Under the pieces are notes generated by a model. That model was not told the DNA's origin, did no database searches, and was given only the letters and a program-made list of their open reading frames with translations. Made by a program: the position numbers and the translations under genes. This document shows positions 1 to 6,571 of a stretch of DNA of 8,411 nucleotides, in pieces (within the stretch, counting starts at the first letter, position 1; each line of letters starts with the position of its first letter). Location of the stretch: NCBI GenBank assembly GCA_005879095.1, contig VBLM01000331.1:1-8411 (forward strand), given 5' to 3'. Origin of the DNA: Deltaproteobacteria bacterium (lineage in GTDB: Bacteria; Myxococcota; Myxococcia; Myxococcales; 40CM-4-68-19).

Positions 1-153
1 CGAAAGCAACACACCCAGAATGAAGATCCCTCGCATCGTCAGTTCACTACCACGCCGCCGCGCAGCCGTTCTTGCCTTTTGCGCAGCCTCTACTACCAGA
101 CGAGCGCGTTCCGGGAGAAGCGCAGGCCGGAGTTCCGCAAGTTCGACAAGTAG
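1..153 (+). CDS. Possible 3' end of a gene entering from the left (partial)
   Basis: An open frame runs from the window edge to a TAG at 151-153, 50 codons without a stop. Only the last 22 or so residues look like protein: they end in AFREKRRPEFRKFDK, a basic tail reminiscent of the C-termini of enoyl-CoA hydratase (crotonase) family proteins, which often finish in an EKR-P-F pattern. The earlier part (TTTPPRSRS and so on) is low-complexity and unconvincing. A second frame from ATG 20 begins with a signal-peptide-like stretch (MKIPRIVSS, then RRRAAVLAFCAA). That may mean the two readings belong to one small disrupted gene. The stop lies 35 bp before the next gene, on the same strand. The assignment to any family is a guess. 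Confidence 0.3.
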   Translation, partial: RKQHTQNEDPSHRQFTTTPPRSRSCLLRSLYYQTSAFREKRRPEFRKFDK

Positions 154-188
154 GCGCGTGATACCATCGCGCCAAAGGGGACCTTCCG

Positions 189-1700
189 ATGATCGCCATC
201 ATCCTCGCCGTCGGGCTCGGCTCGGCCGAGCTGCATTCGTCGTGCGCGCCCGCGGCCCAGAAGGAAATCCTGCGCGGGGAGTTGCTGCTGCATTCGTTCA
301 TGTACGAAACATCGCGCGAGGCGTTCCAGGCGGCGCAGAAGAAGGACCCGCACTGCGCGATCGCGTGGTGGGGCGAGGCGATGACCTGGGACCATCCGCT
401 GTGGGGCGAGGCCGATCTCCCCGCGGGGCGCAAGGCGCTGGCGGCGATGCCGCAGTCCGACCGCCTGACGCCGCTCGAAAAGGGCCTGATCGAGGCGGCG
501 CAGGCCGACTATTCCAGCGACGACGACGACGTCCGCCACGCGGCCTGGACGGAGCGCCTCGCGCGATTGCACGCCGACCTGCCGAAGGACGACGAGGCGC
601 AGCTCTTCTACGCGCTCTCGCTCTACGCGCAGAGCCATGGCGGGCGCGACGTGAAGCTCGCGATGGAGGCCGGCGCGCTGGCGCTCGACGTCTTCGCGCG
701 CAAGCCCGATCACCCGGGCGCGGCGCACTACGTGATCCATTCGTTCGACTCGCCCGATCACGCCATCCTCGCGCTGCCGGCGGCGCGCCGCTACGCGCAG
801 ATCGCGCCCGAGGCCGGGCATGCGCTGCACATGCCGTCGCACATCTTCATCCAGCTCGGCATGTGGAAGGAGAGCGAAGCGTCCAACATCGCGTCGTTCG
901 CGGCGAGCGAAAAGGAGTGGGCGCGGCGTGGCAAGCGCGAGCACTGGCGCGACTGGCACTCGACCTTGTGGCTGGTCAGCTCGCGGCTCGAGCTTGGGCG
1001 CGCCGCCGATGCCGAGGCGGAGCTGACGCGGATGCGCCTGTCGATGGAAAAGGACAACCATCCGTCGACGCGCTGGTCGTACGCGTATTCGGTCTCGATG
1101 TACCTGCACGGAACGCAGCAGTGGAGCCGGACCGAGGAGCTGCTCGCGCCCCTGGCCAGGTTGACCGCGGCCGAGGACGAGCCGGTGGACGAGGCGGTCC
1201 ACTGTCCCACCGACGTGCCCGACAGGATGCCGTCGGAGCTCCTGACCCGGATGTATGCCGCGCGCATCCGGCTGGCGGCGGCGGCCTTCGAAGGCGACGA
1301 GGCGAAAGCGCGCGCGCAGGCGGACGTACTCGAGGGTCTCGTTGCGCGAGCGGCGAAGGTATCGAAGATGGCCACGCCTGAGTTCCGCGGCCGGATCAAG
1401 CTGATGACCGGAGCGCGCATCGCGCAGGCGGCGGCGCGCAAGGACGCGGCGCAGCTCACGGCGGCCATCGACGCGACGTGCGCGCTTGCCGAATCGGAAG
1501 AGAAAACACCGCAGCTCGGGCCGTTGATGGAGCGGTTCGCGCGCGTCGATCTCGGCGATCTTTTGCTGCGTTCAGGAAAACCGGCGGACGCCGCTGCCGC
1601 CTATCGCGCTGCTCTTGCACGGCGGGCAAACCAGAGCGCGGCCCTGCGCGGATTGACCGAAGCGGCGCGCCCCACCGGCGATGTCGCTGCCAGAGAGTGA
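189..1700 (+). CDS. Exported TPR-repeat protein with histidine-rich core, function unknown
   Basis: 503 residues. The ATG at 189 is preceded by AAGGGG at 175-180, 8 nt upstream, which supports this start. Residues 2-13 (IAIILAVGLGSA) form a short hydrophobic segment, probably an export signal with a weak basic region. The rest is helical and repeat-like. A first TPR-type unit spans about 32-65 (LLLHSFMYETSREAF, then the CAIAWWGEAMTWDHPLW block). The central core has HPGAAHYVIHSFD (175-187) and HALHMPSHIFIQLGMW (211-226). A final TPR unit spans about 451-485. This arrangement is familiar from a widespread group of bacterial TPR proteins annotated only as tetratricopeptide repeat proteins; no reaction is known to me. 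TPRs usually bind proteins or peptides. The dense, ordered histidines (175, 180, 184, 191, 211, 214, 218) make metal binding or a catalytic role possible, which is inference. It stands alone, with no close partner downstream on this strand. Confidence 0.88.
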   Translation: MIAIILAVGLGSAELHSSCAPAAQKEILRGELLLHSFMYETSREAFQAAQKKDPHCAIAWWGEAMTWDHPLWGEADLPAGRKALAAMPQSDRLTPLEKGLIEAAQADYSSDDDDVRHAAWTERLARLHADLPKDDEAQLFYALSLYAQSHGGRDVKLAMEAGALALDVFARKPDHPGAAHYVIHSFDSPDHAILALPAARRYAQIAPEAGHALHMPSHIFIQLGMWKESEASNIASFAASEKEWARRGKREHWRDWHSTLWLVSSRLELGRAADAEAELTRMRLSMEKDNHPSTRWSYAYSVSMYLHGTQQWSRTEELLAPLARLTAAEDEPVDEAVHCPTDVPDRMPSELLTRMYAARIRLAAAAFEGDEAKARAQADVLEGLVARAAKVSKMATPEFRGRIKLMTGARIAQAAARKDAAQLTAAIDATCALAESEEKTPQLGPLMERFARVDLGDLLLRSGKPADAAAAYRAALARRANQSAALRGLTEAARPTGDVAARE

Positions 1701-1927
1701 AATAGCGTGAGGAAAGCAAGGAAGAGCGAGCGCACGGAACCACACTTATCCGACTTATCGCCTTAAGGCGGCGGGATGGATGGAGAAACCGACGCGTTCA
1801 TCCGCCCGGCACTGGCGCGGCACAGGTGCTCGCGGTCCCAGCGCTCGCGATCAACGACAAACAGAGCGCAACTCTCATTGCCTCCGAACCAGGGATGAGC
1901 CTAGCGCGCCGCCCCTGCCCACCATCG
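1701..1927. other. Convergent intergenic gap between TPR gene and lipoprotein gene
   Basis: This 227-bp gap separates two genes that converge on it. Short frames can be read (for example from ATG 1776 or GTG 1826), but none has a convincing ribosome site or protein-like composition. I see no clear G+C hairpin followed by a T-run for either gene. The only structured part is the direct repeat and palindrome at 1744-1770. Confidence 0.6.
1744..1770. repeat. Short direct repeat followed by a 12-bp perfect palindrome
   Basis: ACTTATC occurs at 1744-1750 and again at 1753-1759, with a 9-bp period. It is followed at once by the perfect palindrome CGCCTTAAGGCG at 1759-1770. The site lies 44 bp after the TPR gene stop. 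It could be a weak hairpin, a protein-binding site or the scar of a lost element; the sequence does not decide. No T-run follows, so a classical terminator is not supported. Confidence 0.4.
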
Positions 1928-3397
1928 CTAGGTGCAGGTGTGCGAGCCGTGGACGTCGAGCGTGGTTTCCATCGAGAGCGGCAGCGGCTGGATGACCGTT
2001 CCGTCGGCCGCCATCGTGAGATCTCCCGTGTCGCAATTGCCTGCAGCGATTGCGTAGTCGAGCGACCCGCACGAGGTGCCGTCGGCGGCGAGCACCTCGA
2101 CGCGCTGGCTGCAGGCGACGTTCGGCGCGCCGTACGGAAGCGTGGCGTACGCGCGGTTGCCCCGCGCGAGATGGAACTGCACGTCGCGACGGGAGGCCAT
2201 CCAGTCGGGCGCCGGGTTGGGCGACGTCGAACCGGCCGCGACCACCACCAGCACCTGCGAATGAAGGCCGTGGTCCGAGTCGATCCGGCGCACCAGGAGG
2301 CCGCCGTCGACCAGCGGTGACGCCTCGAACCAGGTCGAGGCGCCGGGGGTGAAGCCGCTCACGAGCAGGAATTCGCCGGTCACCGGCTTGCCGTCGACGA
2401 ACCATTGCGCGGAGATGGCGCCGCTGCCGAACTTCGGCGCGCCGTCGGTGACGACGAGGGCCTTGCCGAGCAGATCGACGCCGGCGCCGAACACCGTGCC
2501 GGCCGAGGCGAGCGGTTGGGGTCCCCACATGACGTTGAAAACGGCGGCCGGCGGGCCGACGAACATCTCCGCGACGTGCTGCGTCGGCCCGGAGAAGGTC
2601 GTCGAATAGTCGCCCGCGACCAGGACTCCGCCTTCCGGATTCGCCGCGCTCGCCACGCGGTGCAGGTCGCCAAATCGAGAGCCGTGGGCAAGCGGGTTGC
2701 CGCCATGGTCCCAGCTCGAGAACGAGATGACGTTGGGCGGACCGGAGAAGGGGCTGGGCCCGCTGACTGCGGCGACGCCGTCGGGCTGCTGCAGCAAGTT
2801 CGGCGGCGCGGTGAGATCGCTCTGCCGCAGGAACGTACCCGAAGTGGAAACGAAGTCGACCGTCGCACCGTGCGCACTTGCCTGCGCGAATACGGTGGGG
2901 AACGCGAGAGTACCGCCCCTGTCGCCTGTGGCCGGCAGGCAGGCATCCCGTTGGGAAACGACGTACTGGCGCATCGCTACGTCGGCAGGCGGCTCGATGT
3001 TGGCGCACGCATTCGAAGGCGGCGATGGATTCTGGCTGAACGTCGCCGAGACGGTGACGTCGCTGGCGACGGTCAGGTCGCAAGCGGCGGTGCCGCTGCA
3101 CGCGCCGCCCCACGCGACAAAACGCCAGCCCGCCGACGGCGCGGCAATGAGCGACAGGTGGGTTCCCGCATCGAACGGCGCGCTGCACGAGGTCCCGCAA
3201 TCGATGCCGGCGGGGGTCGAGGTGACCCGGCCCGCGCCCGTCGTGGCCACCGCGACGGCAAAGCGCGCGGGGCCGCCGGGAGTGCCCGCGTCGACACCGC
3301 GGGATCCGGATCCACCCGAGGGCGACGGCGACGAGCCGCATGCGACGCCGAGCAGGCAAGCGACTGCGAGGCGCAGGACAGCCGGTCGGCGTGCCAT
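1928..3397 (-). CDS. Predicted lipoprotein with one divergent InlB B-repeat domain
   Basis: 489 residues from the ATG whose complement is 3395-3397. I chose it over an in-frame start 16 codons upstream because GGAGG lies just ahead of it (complement of 3403-3407) and because it opens directly on a signal peptide: MARRPAVLRLAVACLLGVAC. Cys20 is the likely lipidation site, although Gly at -3 makes the lipobox weak. A Ser/Pro/Gly-rich linker (21-45) follows. Residues 46-120 form a divergent InlB B-repeat-like beta domain, with the typical TSTPAGIDCG, GWRFVAWGGACSG and DVTVSATF blocks and four cysteines (67, 71, 100, 106) that probably pair. Residues about 130-489 are rich in Gly, Ser, Val and Asp, predicted mostly beta, with scattered cysteines near the end (SHTCT at the C-terminus). 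I do not recognise this part; it may be a propeller or adhesin-like fold. It is likely anchored in the outer or inner membrane facing outward, in a single-gene unit divergent from the hydrolase operon. Confidence 0.85.
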   Translation of the reverse strand: MARRPAVLRLAVACLLGVACGSSPSPSGGSGSRGVDAGTPGGPARFAVAVATTGAGRVTSTPAGIDCGTSCSAPFDAGTHLSLIAAPSAGWRFVAWGGACSGTAACDLTVASDVTVSATFSQNPSPPSNACANIEPPADVAMRQYVVSQRDACLPATGDRGGTLAFPTVFAQASAHGATVDFVSTSGTFLRQSDLTAPPNLLQQPDGVAAVSGPSPFSGPPNVISFSSWDHGGNPLAHGSRFGDLHRVASAANPEGGVLVAGDYSTTFSGPTQHVAEMFVGPPAAVFNVMWGPQPLASAGTVFGAGVDLLGKALVVTDGAPKFGSGAISAQWFVDGKPVTGEFLLVSGFTPGASTWFEASPLVDGGLLVRRIDSDHGLHSQVLVVVAAGSTSPNPAPDWMASRRDVQFHLARGNRAYATLPYGAPNVACSQRVEVLAADGTSCGSLDYAIAAGNCDTGDLTMAADGTVIQPLPLSMETTLDVHGSHTCT

Positions 3398-3582
3398 GGT
3401 TTCCTCCGCGCTTCTCTCCGCGTAGGTTGGGCACGGACGCCGCACGGGGCGAGAGACCAGCGCTCGCCTGCGCCATCCAGCGGAATCCTTTCAGCCATTC
3501 CCGGCGACCAGTTCGACCATCAGCGATTTGTACGTCGCGAGACTGGCTGCCGTGAATCTCGTCCAAGTGTACAGTCGGCTCG
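3398..3582. promoter_or_regulatory. Divergent intergenic region between lipoprotein gene and hydrolase operon
   Basis: These 185 bp must carry promoters for both the leftward lipoprotein gene and the rightward hydrolase operon. The leftward gene has a clear GGAGG ribosome site next to its start; I found no convincing -35/-10 pair for it. The rightward side has a possible -10 close to the start codon. TGTACA at 3568-3573 is a 6-bp palindrome overlapping that -10. Confidence 0.5.
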
Positions 3583-3583
3583 A
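3547..3583 (+). promoter_or_regulatory. Candidate leaderless promoter for the hydrolase operon
   Basis: TACAGT at 3570-3575 resembles a sigma-70 -10 box. CTGCCG at 3547-3552 sits 17 bp upstream as a poor (3 of 6) -35. Transcription starting 8 bases past the -10 would begin on the A of the ATG at 3583. No Shine-Dalgarno-like sequence lies before that ATG. Together these suggest a leaderless message, but the -35 is weak and a chance match is quite possible. Confidence 0.3.
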
Positions 3584-4326
3584 TGCGTTTCGCCCTCGAG
3601 GAAATGGGGCACGGCCCTCCGCTGCTGCTGGTGCACGGATTCCCCACCTCGCGGAAGCTCTGGATAGACGTCGCTCCCGGACTCGCGGCGGCGGGATGGC
3701 GCGTGCTGCTCCCCGACCTGATCGGCTACGGCGATTCGCCGGACGCGCCGGACGTCGGAATGGAGAGTCAAGCCGGCTGGCTGGGCGAGCTTCTCGACGA
3801 GATCGCGCGGGAGCCGGCGGTCATCGTCGCGCACGACGTGGGTACGGCAGCCGCCCAGATGCTCGCGGTGCGCTCGCCGGAGCGCGTTCGGCGGCTGGTG
3901 CTGATGGACGGAATCCACGAGACGGAGTGGGCGATGGGACCGGTCGCGGGGATCGCCGCGTGGGACCCGGAGCAGGCGGCACGGCTGCAGCCGGTGCTCG
4001 CGCGCAAGCTGCGCGTCATCCGCGTCTGCCTCGAGGACTATGCAGGCGCCGCCGGCGGCAAACGACTGATCCATGCAGCGCGCTGCCTGGATCCGCGGCA
4101 GACCAAAGGCATTACGACGCAACTCCGGCGAAGCGGCGTACCTGTCCGCGTCGTGTGGGGGGCGAGCGACGAGTACCTGCCGGTGGAGAGGGTCGGGCGG
4201 CCTTTGGCGGACGCCCTGGCGGCGGAACTGCGGGTCGTGCCCGGCGGACACTTCCTTCCGCTCGAGAACCCCGCGGGCGTGCTGGCGGCGCTGGCTGCCT
4301 GCCTGAATGCAGGAGTCCTGACGTAG
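3583..4326 (+). CDS. Alpha/beta hydrolase with aspartate nucleophile (epoxide hydrolase/dehalogenase-like)
   Basis: 247 residues, cytoplasmic, no signal peptide. The fold is a compact alpha/beta hydrolase. LLLVHGFP (14-21) gives the oxyanion-hole loop and DLIGYGDSP (45-53) the usual following turn. The nucleophile elbow reads VIVAHDVGTA (80-89), so Asp85 stands where serine hydrolases have Ser. This is the H-D-x-G pattern of epoxide hydrolases, haloalkane dehalogenases and fluoroacetate dehalogenases. The acid is probably Asp196 in VWGASDEYLP and the base His223 in GGHFLPLENP. The cap is short (about 112-180). The substrate cannot be read from the sequence: the position after the nucleophile is Val87 rather than the Trp common in dehalogenases, and I cannot place the paired cap tyrosines of epoxide hydrolases. 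It is the first gene of the cluster; 13 bp separate its TAG from the ABC ATPase start. The start codon lacks a clear ribosome site. Confidence 0.88.
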   Translation: MRFALEEMGHGPPLLLVHGFPTSRKLWIDVAPGLAAAGWRVLLPDLIGYGDSPDAPDVGMESQAGWLGELLDEIAREPAVIVAHDVGTAAAQMLAVRSPERVRRLVLMDGIHETEWAMGPVAGIAAWDPEQAARLQPVLARKLRVIRVCLEDYAGAAGGKRLIHAARCLDPRQTKGITTQLRRSGVPVRVVWGASDEYLPVERVGRPLADALAAELRVVPGGHFLPLENPAGVLAALAACLNAGVLT

Positions 4327-4339
4327 AGTGTGATCGACC

Positions 4340-5000
4340 GTGGGTGAATCCGTCATCGAGGTATCCGACCTGACGCGCCGCTTCGGCGCCACGACGGCGC
4401 TGGCCTCGGTGAGCCTTTCCCTGCCGCGCGGGGCCGTCTACGGCCTCGTCGGGGTAAACGGAGCGGGAAAGACGACGCTCATCAAGCACATCCTCGGTCT
4501 GCTCCGGGCCGAAAGCGGCTCGGTACGCGTCTTCGGCCTCGATCCCGTCGCCGAGCCAGTCGGCGTCCTTTCGCGCATCGGCTATCTCTCCGAGGAACAC
4601 GACCTGCCCGGTTGGATGCGCTTCGGCGAGCTCCTCCGCTATTCGCGCGCGTTCTATCCGGCCTGGGACGACGCGTACGCGGAGGAGCTGCGGCAGGAAG
4701 GCGCGGGCAGGGCTGCTCACCGCGCTGGCGTATCGGCCTGAATTGCTGGTGCTCGACGAGCCGTCGTCCGGCCTCGATCCGATCGTTCGCCGCGACATCC
4801 TCGGCGCAATCCTTCGCACCATCGCGCACGAAGGCCGCACGGTCCTGTTCTCCTCGCACCTGCTCGACGAGGTGGAGCAGGTCGCGGATCACGTCACGAT
4901 GATCAGCCAGGGCAAGATCGCGCTGAGCGCGCCGCTCAAGACCATCCAGGAATCGTATCGAACGCTCGAAGAGGCGTTCGTCGCCCGGGTCGGGACGTGA
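4340..5000 (+). pseudogene. ABC transporter ATP-binding protein, interrupted by a frameshifting deletion
   Basis: The nucleotide-binding subunit of an ABC-2 type exporter, encoded in two frames. The first (GTG 4340 to about 4696) reads normally: Walker A GVNGAGKTT (38-46), then a Q-loop region IGYLSEEHDLP with Glu85 in the usual Gln position, a variant seen in some YtrB-like ATPases. It continues through WDDAYAEELRQ (109-119), then runs out of frame and stops at 4741. The second frame (about 4692-5000) resumes as GRKARAGLLTALAYRPE with Walker B LLVLDEP, D-loop SSGLDP and H-loop LFSSHLLDEV. Between them about 16 residues expected in this family are missing, including the LSxG signature that completes the partner's ATP site. 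The phase change implies a loss of 3n+2 bases, roughly 47-50. As written it cannot make a working ATPase. The GTG start has no strong ribosome site; the TGA overlaps the permease start. Confidence 0.85.
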
Positions 5001-6571
5001 CTCCCGCGCTCGCCATCGCCTGGGAATTCCGGCGACGGTATCGCTGGGGCCTGATCGCCATTGGGGGCTACCTCGTCGCCCTGGGGATCATCAAGCTCCT
5101 CGTCCTCGCGCCCGGGCCGCCCGTCGACCTCGAACGCTCGATGAGCATGTGGTTCCTGGTACTCGCGCCCCTGACGGCGACGTTCATGTTCTTCCTGGCG
5201 GTGTTCAGCTTCGGCCTCGAGGGCGACTTCGCCGCGCGCCAATCGATGTATCCCGCCCGCCTGTTCACGCTGCCGGTGACGACCGCCGCGCTGGCGGGCT
5301 GGCCGATGCTCTACGGCGCGTTCGCCGTGGCGGGCCTGTGGCTCGCGACGGCGCTCCTGGCGCTGTGGCCGTCGGGACTTCACGTGCCGTTGATCTGGCC
5401 GGCGCTCCTTGCCGCGGCATTTCTCGCCTGGATACAGGCGCTGACGTGGATGCCGTACGGCCTCCGGGGCCTGCGCGTGATCACCGTCATGCTCTGGCTG
5501 AGCGTGGCGGAGACCATCGTCATGCTCGCGATGCATTACAAGGTCGCCGAATTCGTGATGGTCGCCTTCATCCTGCCGCAGCTTCCTATCGCTTATCTCG
5601 CCGCCCGATTCGCCGTTGCGCGCGCTCGCCGCGGCGACGTGCCCGACTGGCTGGAAGCTCGCCTCGGCCGGGTCGCGGATCTGCCGCCCTTTGCTTCGCC
5701 CGCCCGCGCCCAATTCTGGTTCGAGTGGCGCCGGCACGGCTGGTCGCTGCCCGCGCTGGTGGGAATCCTCCTGCCCTTCGAGCTGGCTCTGCGGCCCGCT
5801 GGACACCCCGTGCCGCTGATCTGGCCGGCGATCTTCGCCGCCGCCTTTCTCGCCTGGACGCAGTCCCTGACCTGGATGCCCTACGGCATCCGAGGCCTGC
5901 GCGTAGTGGCGACGATGATCTGGCTGATGAGCGCGGACACCGTGCTCATGCTGGCGATGGAAAAGAAGGCGCCCGAGTGGATGCTGGCCGTCGTCGCCAT
6001 TCCGCTGGCGCTCACCCTCTCGGGCACCTGGCCGGTGGTGATCAAGGGAGCCCGTGAGGTGATCGACGTCTTCGGGACGCCCCGCGCGGCCGTTCTCTTG
6101 CTCCTGGTCCTCTGGGGATTTCTGGCATCGACCTGGAAGCAGCTCGTGCAGACGCTCTACATCGGCCTGACCGGCCGCGAATGGGCGGTCAAGGCGAGTG
6201 TGGCGTTTGGCCTGGCGGTTCTGTGTCTCGTCGGGCCGATCTCGAAATGGCTCCACGATAGTTGGAGCGCGCGGGGCGCGCTGTGGAATGCGTTGCCCTG
6301 GATTCTTGCGGTCCTGGTCTGCGTCAAGATGTCCGCCGCGGTCTGGGTCGCCACCCGCCTCTATCGCAGCCGGCTGCTGAGCGACCGCACGCTGGTGACC
6401 GGTGCTGCCTGTTGGATGGCCGTCGTACTCGCGCTCTACGGTCTTTTGGGTTGGCTTTTCCCCGGGCCGCTCATCCCGCGATACTTTCTCGTCCTCGTCG
6501 CGATCCTGGCCATTCCCTTGGCGCGACTGTCCGCGGCGCCGCTGGCGCTGGCGTGGAATCGGCATCGGTGA
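4997..6571 (+). CDS. Large polytopic ABC-2 type transporter permease with internal duplication
   Basis: 524 residues; the membrane partner of the preceding ATPase. The GTG start overlaps the ATPase stop as GTGA, implying coupled translation. A short cytoplasmic N-terminus (AIAWEFRRRYRW) leads into roughly 15 hydrophobic segments: about 18-38, 52-74, 98-124, 131-150, 161-180, 184-206, 249-266, 273-291, 302-321, 328-342, 364-379, 396-414, 432-453, 466-488 and 493-513. A charged loop (207-248) contains DVPDWLEARLG and SPARAQFWFEWRRHG. The C-terminal part holds TWKQLVQTLYIGLTGREW (379-396). Residues 130-168 and 272-310 are near copies of each other, offset by exactly 142 codons. From memory of related ABC-2 permeases, the second copy occupies a place where a different segment is expected; this needs an alignment. 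No stop or frameshift is seen, so it may be functional, but its ATPase is broken as written. Substrate unknown. Confidence 0.82.
   Translation: MTPALAIAWEFRRRYRWGLIAIGGYLVALGIIKLLVLAPGPPVDLERSMSMWFLVLAPLTATFMFFLAVFSFGLEGDFAARQSMYPARLFTLPVTTAALAGWPMLYGAFAVAGLWLATALLALWPSGLHVPLIWPALLAAAFLAWIQALTWMPYGLRGLRVITVMLWLSVAETIVMLAMHYKVAEFVMVAFILPQLPIAYLAARFAVARARRGDVPDWLEARLGRVADLPPFASPARAQFWFEWRRHGWSLPALVGILLPFELALRPAGHPVPLIWPAIFAAAFLAWTQSLTWMPYGIRGLRVVATMIWLMSADTVLMLAMEKKAPEWMLAVVAIPLALTLSGTWPVVIKGAREVIDVFGTPRAAVLLLLVLWGFLASTWKQLVQTLYIGLTGREWAVKASVAFGLAVLCLVGPISKWLHDSWSARGALWNALPWILAVLVCVKMSAAVWVATRLYRSRLLSDRTLVTGAACWMAVVLALYGLLGWLFPGPLIPRYFLVLVAILAIPLARLSAAPLALAWNRHR
5384..5500 (+). repeat. Permease internal repeat, copy 1
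   Basis: 117 bp encoding residues 130-168 (VPLIWPALLAAAFLAW onward to VITVMLWL). It matches 5810-5926 at 94 of 117 bases and 30 of 39 residues by hand count, with no gaps. Weaker similarity continues for about 14 residues (AETIVMLAM against ADTVLMLAM). Confidence 0.9.
5810..5926 (+). repeat. Permease internal repeat, copy 2
   Basis: 117 bp encoding residues 272-310 (VPLIWPAIFAAAFLAW onward to VVATMIWL), exactly 426 bp after copy 1. Most differences are at third codon positions or exchange similar hydrophobic residues, which fits a duplication kept under coding constraint rather than a recent assembly repeat. Confidence 0.9.

Noticed and set aside
20..1381. A 453-codon frame overlapping the TPR gene
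   Set aside because: Only its first 20 or so residues look like protein; the rest is an arginine-rich shadow of the TPR gene.
1776..1900. Small gene in the gap after the TPR gene (ATG 1776 or GTG 1826)
   Set aside because: No ribosome site and no protein-like composition; the second runs into the antisense of the lipoprotein gene.
1875..3647. A 590-codon open frame on the minus strand, longer than the lipoprotein frame
   Set aside because: Arg/Pro/Gly-rich translation with no domain. The overlapping lipoprotein frame on the same strand has a ribosome site, signal peptide and an InlB-type domain. High G+C makes long shadow frames common.
2405..3667. A 420-codon plus-strand frame across the lipoprotein gene
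   Set aside because: Arg/Gly-rich shadow composition, no ribosome site or motif.
4640..4760. Programmed frameshifting to explain the two-frame ATPase
   Set aside because: No slippery heptamer is evident and about 16 residues including the signature would still be missing, so recoding cannot restore the protein.
4889..6565. A 558-codon frame antisense to the permease
   Set aside because: Extremely charged (Arg, Glu, Asp, Gln, His), the typical antisense image of a membrane protein gene.
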